Position numbers and translations under genes: made by a program. The notes under the pieces were generated by a model that saw only the letters and a list, made by a program, of their open reading frames with translations, was not told the DNA's origin and searched no databases. A DNA stretch of 64,000 nt from Aurantiochytrium sp. KH105. Its lineage: Eukaryota > Sar > Bigyra > Thraustochytrida > Thraustochytriidae. How positions within the stretch are numbered: the stretch's first letter is position 1; every line of letters starts with the position of its first letter. Location: the NCBI GenBank assembly GCA_003116975.1, contig BGKB01000102.1, positions 62,001 through 126,000 on the forward strand, given 5' to 3'. Below, in pieces: positions 28,914 through 38,035 of the stretch.

Positions 28914-29948
28914 TCAAATGCGGTCCAAAATGCCCTGCAGGGTGCGCTGAACATTGTTGGGTCCGCTTGCGCGTACACAAGAGAGTTCCAGCAAATGCGC
29001 CATGACAATCTCTGTCACGCCCGCTGTGTCTGGATTGGGCGCGTCTTCAATTGTCTCTGTCCCACAAGCTGCGCGGAGCGTCTGGAAGGCGGCCGTAGTG
29101 GCAATCTTGTCAACTTCTGTGGCCTGTGGCCCATCATCAAGCGCAAGCGCGTCCACGGGTCCGTACAGTGGCTCGTAGCGCGACTGTAAGAGTCGAGAGA
29201 CAAACGTTGGGCCATCCCATGATGTGCATTCGGCAATAATATCACGAATAAACGCAGCATCCAAGGGGAGCGGACGAGCAAACACTCTACCTGCCACACT
29301 GGCCACAGGACTCATTGAAAAGGCATTGACTGAGACAGAAGAGGTGAGCGACTCAACCTCGTGAAACCAAAAAGCAGGAATGCTTATGCTGTCACCAGGT
29401 TCCAAAATCACATCCAAGGCAGGTGCTGCAAGCTCGGCAAAGAGAGGAAAACGCTGCAAGTCTGGCTGATCGCTGTCAACCTGCGACTTCCGGGCGCGCG
29501 AGTGAGCGTCAGGAAATACATGAAAGGCAAAGTGCTCTGTTGGAGCATGCACGCGGATACGTTTCTGTCCCTTGAGCTGGAAGAACTGGTTGTCAAAGGC
29601 ATCATAGTGCGCTCGCGTACCACTCTTTGCGCTTGAAATCCATGCCGCGGACGCCGTGCCCGCAGGACCCGGAACAGGCCCAGTATAGTATACATATTCA
29701 CCATTTGTCGATGTCTCGACGCCATCCAGAACGTCTTCCCAGCGGAGATCCTGGACGTGGTCGCCAGCGTCGGCGAGCAGGTCGGCGTTGCCCGTCTCGT
29801 TGTACATGAACCATCGATTCTTGCTGCATTTCACAGGCACCTTTTCCTCCTTTTTGCGCGATGCGAGCACATCTTCAAGGGTCCACGCGCACGCTGTTGC
29901 CCCTGCGCGAGCCACCTCAGGTCTTCTCACAGCCAAAGCCGCCGCCAT
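28914..29948 (-). CDS. JmjC / cupin-8 Fe(II)-2-oxoglutarate dioxygenase, 344 aa
   Basis: A small JmjC hydroxylase of the FIH/JMJD7/TYW5 type. The iron-binding triad is visible: H114 and D116 in TRAHYDAFDN, and H196 in PAFWFHEVESL. Between them, K127 in FFQLKGQKRIRV is in the right place to bind 2-oxoglutarate. The block LEPGDSISIPAFWFHEV is the family's typical strand and turn before the distal His. The N-terminal half (WFMYNETGNADLL) is helical, and the C-terminal about 120 residues may form the dimerisation or substrate-side helices. Such enzymes hydroxylate proteins or tRNA bases; the target here is unknown. Single exon; ATG at 29946-29948 and TGA at 28914-28916. It is convergent with the metallopeptidase. 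Confidence 0.85.
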   Translation of the reverse strand: MAAALAVRRPEVARAGATACAWTLEDVLASRKKEEKVPVKCSKNRWFMYNETGNADLLADAGDHVQDLRWEDVLDGVETSTNGEYVYYTGPVPGPAGTASAAWISSAKSGTRAHYDAFDNQFFQLKGQKRIRVHAPTEHFAFHVFPDAHSRARKSQVDSDQPDLQRFPLFAELAAPALDVILEPGDSISIPAFWFHEVESLTSSVSVNAFSMSPVASVAGRVFARPLPLDAAFIRDIIAECTSWDGPTFVSRLLQSRYEPLYGPVDALALDDGPQATEVDKIATTAAFQTLRAACGTETIEDAPNPDTAGVTEIVMAHLLELSCVRASGPNNVQRTLQGILDRI

Positions 29949-31877
29949 TAGTCAGCTACTGCCTGCTTGCCCGGCGCAGACTGCTCCTCGAACGAATTTG
30001 ATACTTTCTTCGTCGGCTCGCTCTAGTTCGCTGTTTCCAATACAAACTCAAGCCCGATGTCAATATCGGGTCGAGGCTCGTCGACGTCGAACACGTCTGT
30101 CTTGGGTATTCTCTCGCCGCCGCGTCCGTCTCCTCCGCTCCACTCGAGTTTTTTAGGCCTATCTTTCCTTTTCTCTTTTTTTTTTTCTTTTTCTACCTTT
30201 TTATTAGAAGCTCGCGGCGTGGTGGACTGCACAACCCGTGATTAGTCTCGCTACTACCCAGTGGTATCCCAGTGGTCTACCTCACTAATTGAGGTCTTAA
30301 TTTTCTAAACTTTTACCTCCTATTGTCACTGTAATAATATTTTTTTCTCCTCACTATAGAAAGGCGATAGTCCAAGGACATTTGTGAGGAGAAAAGAAAT
30401 TCCCTGCCCGAGCAAACAAACGTTCGCTCTCACATGGGAAAATATCGTTCTTCATAAATTTCAAACTTTGTCGTGCTCAACCATCTAGTGGAAGCGCCCT
30501 CCCAGGCGGCGGGGACGAGTTTCGAGAAGTAGAGGGCACGAGATTTGCCAGTGCAGTAGGGGGTCCGGTAACAGCAGTCAGGTGGGAGGGCGGGAGCGGG
30601 GAAAAGGCGCCAGGGGCAAACCGCCAAGGCGGCGTGCTCCATCTTTCGCCCAGACCGCCATTCGCTCGAGAGATCCCCGCTCGGCCAGCCCTGCCCAGCC
30701 TCGCCCCGCCTCGCCCTCCGCGGCAGGCCCGGCGCGGCCCGCTCCCGCTCTCGCCCCCCCGCCCGCGCCCCGCGCTCACCGCTCCGCCCCCGCGCCCCGC
30801 GCGCGCCGCGGCCGCTCCGCGAGGTCCCGGGAAGGCAAGGCGCGGCAATCGCCATCTCCGGCCGGCCGGGCATCGATCTGCGCCGCCCCGCTCCGCCTCG
30901 CGCGAGCTAGCTCGGGCGCAGAAGACCGCCCGCCCGCGCGCGGACAGCCGCAAGGCCGCGGACCTGCTGCGCACGCCGCTCGCTTGCGAAGTGTTCTCGT
31001 CGCGAGGAAGAGCCTCGTCTTGCGCGCTCTCGAAGGGGTCGCGAGGCGTTCCGAGGGGGCTGGCTGCCTCCTCCTTCTTCTTCTTCTTCTTCTCCGTCTC
31101 CGTCGTCGTCGTCGTCGTCATCGTCGTCATCGTCGTTGCTGTCGTCGTTGTTGTCGCTGGTGAACGTCGTCTCCGAAGACGGCTTTTCTCTTCCGCGCCC
31201 TTCGCGCGCGCGCGCTCTTGCTCGCGTCGCTGCGTTCGCGAGGCCCGGAACGAGACTCTCCCTCGTTGGCCAACGAGCTCGCTAGCTTAGCTTAGCTTCT
31301 CCGGCCTTCGGCGCGCTTGGACCTCGTCCTCGTCCTCGTCGCGATTGTCATCGTCATCGCCAAGCTCGAGCCTGAGCGCAAGATCAATCGTTCGTTCGAT
31401 CGTTCAATTCGGTCGTCCATTCTCGCGCGCGGTCCAACAGAAGTAAGTGGCACGCCGCCACGCCACTCTTTTTTTTCTCTTTTCCAGGCACGCAAATCCG
31501 ACAGGTAGGCTACCCCTGAACGCATTCGGCGCCGCGCGCTTGAGCCCGCCAGCGAGCCCAGCCGCAGCGTACCTTACGCGCAGCCCGGCGGGCGAACGAA
31601 CGTTGACGAGCTCGAGCCGGCGACTCCAGCCGATCACAGCGCCGCTTGCTCCTTTTTTTCCCACCCTACCTTTTTTTCCCTTTGGCAGACCTCCCGACAA
31701 AGAGGAAGCAAAGCAGGCAAGGGAGGAAGGAAGCAAGGAGGGAAAGGAGGACACGGACCGCGGGCAGCAAGCCGACAAGGCAAGGCAAACGCCACGCGCG
31801 ACGAGCGAGGTCGAGTCGAGTCGAAACGAGACGAGACGAGAGAGACGTAAACGGAAAAAGGAAAAGACGCAGGAGTC
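29949..31877. promoter_or_regulatory. Divergent promoter region, JmjC dioxygenase / Myb
   Basis: 1.9 kb without a supported gene. It is A/T-rich around 30160-30420, including T runs at 30175-30205. It is very GC-rich at 30640-31000. CTT and CGT repeats run from 31074 to 31140. On the + strand, a possible 45-base 5' UTR intron lies at 31443-31487 (GTAAGT donor, T-rich tract, CCAG acceptor). Open frames on both strands are Arg/Ala/Ser low complexity. Confidence 0.55.
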
Positions 31878-34022
31878 ATGAGCGAGTCCGCGCAAAAGAA
31901 AAACGGGAGCGGCGACCGGCGCGCGTGGAGCCAACGCGAAGATGACGCCATCCGCACGCTCGTCAAGGAGCATGGTACGAAGCGGTGGTCTACGATCGCG
32001 ACGCGCCTAATCTCCGATTACAGAATCGACTGCCGAACTGGAAAACAGTGCCGCGAGCGCTGGCACAATCACCTCGACCCGACCATTCGCAAGGATCCAT
32101 GGACTGCAGAAGAAGAGGCTATCATGGCCAAGGCACATCAACGTCTTGGAAATCGATGGTCAGAAATCTCTAAGCTGCTACCCGGTCGCACGGACAACGC
32201 TATCAAGAACCACTGGTACTCAATGATGCGTCGCAACGTAAGGCGCCTCAACAAGGAAGTCCTGGACGGCATGCCCATGTCCGCGCCCCTGGCCACGCCA
32301 CAGACCAAGCATAAGAGGAAAAAGCCCTTGGCTACAATCAGCCCAGACGACGCACCTACCTCGGGCCTGCCATCGAGCTCGTCCTCGCCGTCAGACAATC
32401 CAACCTCTGGCGCCATGTGTACGCGGAGCGGACTCTCCTTTGGCAAGGAAGACGAACCGCTCACCACGCCGATCGCCAACAACAACAATCTCTCCCGGAA
32501 GCGACCCTCCCCGATTGTTACGAGCACGCCAGCCACGACCACTCCTGCTGGCGAAGCCGGTGCACCGCGAAAGCGCGCCCGCAAGGAAAGACCTCGTCGT
32601 GCCGCCTGTCTGGCCGAGCTCACAGAGTACATTAAGACGACGGCTGAGGCCGCAAATGAAGTCGTTCAGGAACTGCAAAACAGTGCAGACAAGGAGGCGC
32701 CCGACTACATCGAGGGCGTCAAGCTCTTGGCGCGTGCTGGCGACAATGGCGTGGTCGATCCGACGGGACTGGCCACCAAGGTCATCCACGATTCCAAGGA
32801 GTTCCGCGAGAAACTCCGCGCCAAGCTCGCCGAGCGTCACCGCGCCGCTCTTGAAGCCCAAAAGACCAAGGCGGCAGCCGCCGCAGCTGCCGCGGTGGCC
32901 TCCTTGGACGAAATTCCGGCTTCCTCTGGCAGCTCGAGCACAGCGCCTCCTACCGACGTGAGCAGCGGCGGTGGCAACGATAAGGAGAACCAGCGCACTG
33001 GGTCCGCCAGCAAGAACGCAAGTGCGAGCAAGGCTAAACGCCCCGTGGGCCGTCCTAAGAAGCATCACCTTGCAGACGTGACAAATCGCAACAAGAGCGT
33101 GAAACCCAAGCTCAAGCCCAAGCGCGTCCCTCCTGCCAAGCGTACGGGCCCCGCTTCGCGCCCTGCGCCTCCCGTCGTTCGTCGGAATATGCGCAAGCAG
33201 CTCAGTGTCAACACAGACGCAGAGTCGCTGCAGAGACGGACGTCACTCCTGCCTCCCTTCAGCCCCGAGGCCTCCTCGGATGCACTTTCTTCCTCACTCG
33301 GCGGCTTCGGCTCCTCGTCTTTGCTCAACAGTCCGATTCCCTTCTCCTTTTCGCCTCTAGCCTCGCCAGCAACCATGCGCACGCCCCTCAGCCTTTCCAA
33401 GTCGTCAATTCGCGGCGGTGGCGGGTCGATCAACAGCCTCGTACGCTCCGTCTTCCATTCGGTGGCGTCTCCTGTGATCTCCATGATGTCGCCCGCGCGT
33501 CTCTTTGGATCGCCCATGACGACGGCGCGCTCAGGCTCCGGCCTGCGCCGTGACCTTTCTGGCGACCACGATGAGGACGACGAGACAGGCGCCGAGGCCC
33601 AGGCCACCTCCTCGTCTGCGTCCGTGTCTTCTGCCACGGAGGCGAACACATCCATGCAGCATCAAGGCAATGGTCGCGCGGGCAACATGACATCCACTTC
33701 GGCTGTTTCAAATGCCTCGCTGGACTCTGCCACCTCGCTTCTGTCGGATTCGAGCCACCACCTGCTCATGACCCCCAAGGGCCCGGGCGCGGATAAGAGC
33801 CGGACACCGTCGTCGCTGCTGCGCCGTTCTGCGGCCAAGCTGGGCGCCGCCCCCAGCCCACTCCCGGTGTATTCTCCATCTTATATGAATCTGAATTCGG
33901 CGCTCACGCCGATCAAGAGTCCCTCGGGGAACATGCAACGTGTCTTCAACGACCATCTCAACTTTTCGTTTGACGATGACGCCGAGGCTGAACTTGTGGA
34001 GAACTGCCTTGAAGGATTATAG
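31878..34022 (+). CDS. Two-repeat Myb transcription factor, 714 aa
   Basis: The N-terminus carries two Myb DNA-binding repeats. Repeat 1 has Trp at 17, 37 and 62, with the last gap lengthened by an insert (about LISDYRIDC) before the recognition helix [12 protein letters not shown]. Repeat 2 has Trp at 75, 94 and 113 with standard spacing, and its recognition helix is [15 protein letters not shown]. All Trp positions are kept, as in animal c-Myb R2R3 rather than plant R2R3 (where the first Trp of R3 is replaced). The remaining about 590 residues are Ser/Pro/Ala-rich and probably disordered. They include several basic patches ([15 protein letters not shown]) that may act as nuclear localisation signals and an acidic C-terminus ([17 protein letters not shown]). 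Expected role: nuclear regulator, possibly of cell-cycle genes as for animal Myb. Single exon. Confidence 0.9.
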   Translation: MSESAQKKNGSGDRRAWSQREDDAIRTLVKEHGTKRWSTIATRLISDYRIDCRTGKQCRERWHNHLDPTIRKDPWTAEEEAIMAKAHQRLGNRWSEISKLLPGRTDNAIKNHWYSMMRRNVRRLNKEVLDGMPMSAPLATPQTKHKRKKPLATISPDDAPTSGLPSSSSSPSDNPTSGAMCTRSGLSFGKEDEPLTTPIANNNNLSRKRPSPIVTSTPATTTPAGEAGAPRKRARKERPRRAACLAELTEYIKTTAEAANEVVQELQNSADKEAPDYIEGVKLLARAGDNGVVDPTGLATKVIHDSKEFREKLRAKLAERHRAALEAQKTKAAAAAAAAVASLDEIPASSGSSSTAPPTDVSSGGGNDKENQRTGSASKNASASKAKRPVGRPKKHHLADVTNRNKSVKPKLKPKRVPPAKRTGPASRPAPPVVRRNMRKQLSVNTDAESLQRRTSLLPPFSPEASSDALSSSLGGFGSSSLLNSPIPFSFSPLASPATMRTPLSLSKSSIRGGGGSINSLVRSVFHSVASPVISMMSPARLFGSPMTTARSGSGLRRDLSGDHDEDDETGAEAQATSSSASVSSATEANTSMQHQGNGRAGNMTSTSAVSNASLDSATSLLSDSSHHLLMTPKGPGADKSRTPSSLLRRSAAKLGAAPSPLPVYSPSYMNLNSALTPIKSPSGNMQRVFNDHLNFSFDDDAEAELVENCLEGL

Positions 34023-34168
34023 AACTATAGAGCGCGTACTACATCATGCCTGGGCTTTGTCGTCCTGTTTCTCGCCCAGCGTTGCCACCACGCCTTCTGT
34101 ACATTTACAATTACATTTTCGCCGGAGTGAAGGCACGTATTTCCATCATCATGGGCTCTCTTGACTTT

Positions 34169-35941
34169 TTAGAACTTCTTCTTCTTCTTCTTGCTCTTCA
34201 TCATCGGTTTTGCAAAGGCTGACTTTGTCTGTTGCGGAGCTTCCACTTCTTGCTGCTTTTGCGCTGCTGATGAGACTGACTTTGAACCGACTTCTTCCTC
34301 TTTCTCCTCGTTAATTTCGCTGTAGCTGTCGGGGGTGTCCTCCTCGACCTCGTCGATGACGACCTCTTCGTCGTTCTTATTGTCTGTCTGGTCTTGAGGG
34401 CGCGAGGAGCTTGTCTCGCTGGCCGGGGCCATGGCCGTGTCGGAAGACTCCTTCGATACACCCGTGAACGTGGACGCAGGCGTGATCGGCTGAGGACTGC
34501 TGGGGGCTTTCACGCTTCCACGGTCGCTAGCAACAACAGCATCGTCTTCGTCCCCCCCCAAAGATCTTGGTACCGCTGCAACAGTTGCTGCTGCCGAAGC
34601 TTTGCTCTGAACAGATGGAGAAGGAGCAGGCGATGCGGCCCGTCGCTCGGTGGGCGCTTGTCCTTCTTCGACGAGGTCGGGCTCGTTGTGCCTAATATAC
34701 GGGTCCGCGCGAGGTCCCGGCGAGCTCGCCGGAGAAAGGACCCCGTCGTCAGTGAGAAACTTGTGCATGTTCGTCGACCAGGGTGCATCACCCACAGGCA
34801 ATGGAGCATCACCCATGGCGAGTTCCCGGAGTCCGCGCTTGAGCTTCTTAATCTGCACAAGCTGGTAGCGCATATCCTTTTCCCGCTGCTCGAGTTCTCC
34901 CCGCATTCCAGAAATTGCGGTCTCGTGTTCGCGCACCTTGATCTCGAGCTGCTTGGCGGCCTGATGCGCTTTCACGCGTTCCTGCTTATTGCTCTTTTCA
35001 AGAATTTGAATAGTGTGTTCCAACTTTTGTCGTTCCGTATCCCATTTTGCTTGTTGTTGCTCGGCGTCGATGGTGTCCCTTGTCTTGGCTTTTCCATTCG
35101 CTGCCTCGTACCGCCGGATCTCGCTCTTGAGATCCTTATTTCGGTCTGTGAGCTTCATGATGTGCTCGCGGTGGCGCTTCGAGTCCTCCTCGGCCGTTCT
35201 GGTCTTGTCGCGGTACTTGCGCAAGGTTTCGCGAGCAACGCGCAATTCTTCCTGAAGGTTTGTGAGCTTGGACGACCACGTTCCACGACTCTCTTGCTGT
35301 TTGGCAATTCGCTTGACGTGCGAACGCTGCAATGCTTGCAGGCCTTTGTTCTCTTCGACAAGCTGATCAATGGTGCGCTGTTTTTCTTCGACCTCGTTTG
35401 TAAGGAGGAGCACGCGGTCCGTCGTGAAGGCCTCTTTCATCTGCCGCTTCAATTGCTGGTTGCTTTTCTTGTAGTTTTCGAGCTTTTTCTGCAACGTTTG
35501 CACTTGCTTTTGCTTGGACTGGACAATCGCGCGAAGAGAGCGCTTCCCATTGTCGCCGCTGCTTCCGCGAAGTCCAGGCGCCCCAGCACCCTTGCTATTC
35601 ATTGTGGCCTCGAAGACCCGAGCGAAATCTTTGAGCTGCTTGCGAAGGACCTCGTTGGCGAGCCGGAGCTTTTCGATGCGCTCTTGCTCGCCCATGCCCA
35701 CGCTTGCCTCATCGTCTTCGGACGAGTCGCCAAGTTCTTCTTCATAGTCGTCAGCGACGTCGTTGTTCATCATGTTGTCGTCGTCGTCATCGTCGTCGTC
35801 GCCAATGTCATCGACGATGTTCTCGCGATCATAGTCCTCGGGTCGAGCTGCTTTGCCAGGTCCGCGCGAGGTGCCGCGCCGTTGTTGTTCTTGGTCATCC
35901 TCAAAGTCTTCCTGGCTGTACTCGCCGGAGTCGTCGTCCAT
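34169..35941 (-). CDS. Coiled-coil protein, lebercilin (LCA5)-like, 590 aa
   Basis: The ATG at 35941 starts MDDDSGEYSQEDFEDDQ, an acidic N-terminus with an Asp run (about residues 48-56) and Asn-Asn. From about residue 85 to 355 it is almost continuous coiled coil. The segment QTLQKKLENYKKSNQQLKRQ, then LVEENKGLQALQRSH and LRKYRDKTRTAEEDSKRHRE, resembles the lebercilin domain of LCA5-type ciliary proteins, but coiled coils are easily over-matched. The C-terminal 230 residues are Ser/Glu/Asp-rich and end in a Lys run. Zoospore flagella of thraustochytrids would make a ciliary protein plausible. The open frame continues upstream to a GTG only. Single exon; its 3' end lies about 150 bases from the Myb gene. 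Confidence 0.6.
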   Translation of the reverse strand: MDDDSGEYSQEDFEDDQEQQRRGTSRGPGKAARPEDYDRENIVDDIGDDDDDDDDNMMNNDVADDYEEELGDSSEDDEASVGMGEQERIEKLRLANEVLRKQLKDFARVFEATMNSKGAGAPGLRGSSGDNGKRSLRAIVQSKQKQVQTLQKKLENYKKSNQQLKRQMKEAFTTDRVLLLTNEVEEKQRTIDQLVEENKGLQALQRSHVKRIAKQQESRGTWSSKLTNLQEELRVARETLRKYRDKTRTAEEDSKRHREHIMKLTDRNKDLKSEIRRYEAANGKAKTRDTIDAEQQQAKWDTERQKLEHTIQILEKSNKQERVKAHQAAKQLEIKVREHETAISGMRGELEQREKDMRYQLVQIKKLKRGLRELAMGDAPLPVGDAPWSTNMHKFLTDDGVLSPASSPGPRADPYIRHNEPDLVEEGQAPTERRAASPAPSPSVQSKASAAATVAAVPRSLGGDEDDAVVASDRGSVKAPSSPQPITPASTFTGVSKESSDTAMAPASETSSSRPQDQTDNKNDEEVVIDEVEEDTPDSYSEINEEKEEEVGSKSVSSAAQKQQEVEAPQQTKSAFAKPMMKSKKKKKKF

Positions 35942-38035
35942 CTTGGCTACAAAGCGGAGTGTAGCCAGCCAGCCAGCCAGCAAGTCGGTCAGCGAGCGAC
36001 CCGTGTCACCGCCGCGCAAAGTCACGAGCCTTTTGCACGCTGCTGCGGACGCTCATGCACAAGTCCGAGGAGAGATGGGAGAGCCAAAGCAGGACAAGAC
36101 AGAGAGGAGAAGGAAGGACAAGACGGAGAGGAAAGGGAAGGAAGGAAAAGCTGAGAGGAAGGGCGCTACTTGTTCTATGGGTAGGCCGAATAGTGAGTGG
36201 CCTTTTGAGCTCGCAAGTGCAGTTTAAGCCTGCGCCTTGTTGTTCTTTCGGGCGAATAGTGATATCCAGATTTCCCGCTCGCTTACACGAGTCACTTTTT
36301 GGTCGTGGCTTCCTCGCTCGCTAGTTTTTTTTGCATTCCCCTCTTTATCACAAGCAACAAGAGTTATGCCTATCGGTGTAGCGAATTTTAGACAGATGGG
36401 TGCGCGCGTCAGATATGTGGCTGGGACAACTCAACGCTTCGGGTGCTTGCTACAACGGTGCGATGCGACGGAGTGCAGCGCGGCACGGTACGGTATGTCG
36501 CGTCGCGTCACCAAAAGGAATAGAATTAGAAAGAAATAGACAATGTGCGAAGCCAAAGGAAAGTTGAAAGAAAAGAGTTCTAACGGATCTCGAATTTTTT
36601 TGATTTTTGGTTTGGAGTAAAAAAAATCCGTTGGGAAAGACCCGTTAGACCCTTTTTCTCTCGAAATTTTCCGGCCTGGTTGCGCGAGTCATGCTTTCAT
36701 CATTTCTATCGAACGCACTGCATGAACATTCTCGCTGCATCGTTTCAAGATTCTTTCGGGCATAATAAATTGTAGCGCTGCATAGAAGTCGGTAAGAATC
36801 CACCCATGAAGCGCCAATGAAACTGCCGCGATAGCTTCTCGAGGGCTCAGTCAAGGCTCAAAGCGGTCTTTTGTTTTGGTTTCCAGTGAAATGATGCGGC
36901 GACGGTGCGGCACGCATGCGAACACTCCGGGTCACACAACGCGGCAAAAGTTACGCTCACGACTGCCCTGCCCCATGGGGCGCAACTTGCCCGCCTGAGG
37001 CGCGTCAGCGAGTGTGGTACGGGTGCTGCAGCACCAAAAGCAGCGCGGCGGAGTGCGGCGCGAACCACCGCGCTGCGCGGCGCGGCGCGACACACGGACG
37101 ACAGAATCGAGTACGAGAAACAAAGAGGGCTCCAGGCCTCGGTCTTAAAGTCGCGAGATAATCCAGCTAGCTCAGGTCCGTGTCGGGTCAATGCTGCACT
37201 TGATTCCCTTAGCTCGACGACACTGTGTGTGGCTAGGGACATCAACGCCTACACAAAGTGTGGGGAGTTGAGGTACAATTGAGCCACTAGCGACCAAGGT
37301 GAGGTGGAGACATGCGGCGAAGCAATTCGATCGTTCCGGTACGCGTGCCTGTTTCAAGCACGAGAACCATGTGATGCACGCAACGTAAACCAGTTTCAAA
37401 CATGTACAGAGTCGCGTCACGGGAGCTTGATTGCGACAGATCCGTTCCGGTGGCCTTTCAGGCAGAGAAAATGGCTCGCGTTGCAGACAACGGTATGAGC
37501 ACGCTTTGGGATTCTGATCAGTAAATTCAGCGAGCTATTCATTTCTCCGATCGCGTCTATAAACACTGTGCAGTACACCGTGGCGTCCGGATGAACGGAT
37601 CGAGGTCTCGCAAAGGGGAAAAGGCGCTTGCACAGACGTCAGAATAATAGTGAGATATCCGTTGTTGTATCCGTTGACCAGCACTGTGTTACACACCTGA
37701 TGCCAAAGAGTTCATGGCGCGGAGGAAGTTGCCAGCGGCGCGCGCTATGCTCCATCTTTCAAGTAACCAAGAGGGACAGCGAGGAGCTTGACGATCTAGC
37801 TTTCCAGGTCGCGAGGCAAACCTGAAACGCTGGCTTCGGGGCAAAAGCTTGCAAGCTTTGCTCCAAAGCAAGCGCGAGCTGCCCAAGCAACAAGCAAAGT
37901 AAAACAAAGAAAGTAAGGAGACGGGCGACGAACACCCAAGTTCGAGTACCTGGCAATTGCGGAGAAGAGGAAAACCCCACTTGAATCTGCCCGTCTTGCT
38001 TTGCTGGTGTCAAGTAAACCTTTTCATCAAGCACC
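35942..38035. promoter_or_regulatory. Divergent spacer, coiled-coil gene / opsin gene
   Basis: 2.1 kb with no supported gene. It contains G/A-rich low complexity near 36070-36170 and an A/T-rich stretch at about 36540-36660. A TATA-like CTATAAAC lies near 37556, roughly 480 bases upstream of the opsin start. No tRNA or repeat family was recognised. The promoter and 5' UTR of the opsin gene should lie in the right-hand part. Confidence 0.5.

Noticed and set aside
30430..31290. Several overlapping 150-220-codon frames on both strands upstream of the Myb gene
   Set aside because: Pro/Ala/Arg-rich or Thr/Lys repeats from GC-rich and CTT/CGT repeats; no domain and mutual overlap.
34394..36154. 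586-codon + strand frame opposite the coiled-coil gene
   Set aside because: Leu/Val/Phe-rich translation is the antisense shadow of Glu/Lys-rich coiled coil; no start context or domain.
36905..37282. 125-codon + strand frame upstream of the opsin
   Set aside because: No similarity or start context; competing frames on the other strand are equally long.
36040..37700. Search for tRNA or other structured RNA genes in the long spacer
   Set aside because: No B-box-like GGTTCGANTCC with a matching acceptor stem was found by eye; a covariance-model scan would be needed to exclude small RNAs.
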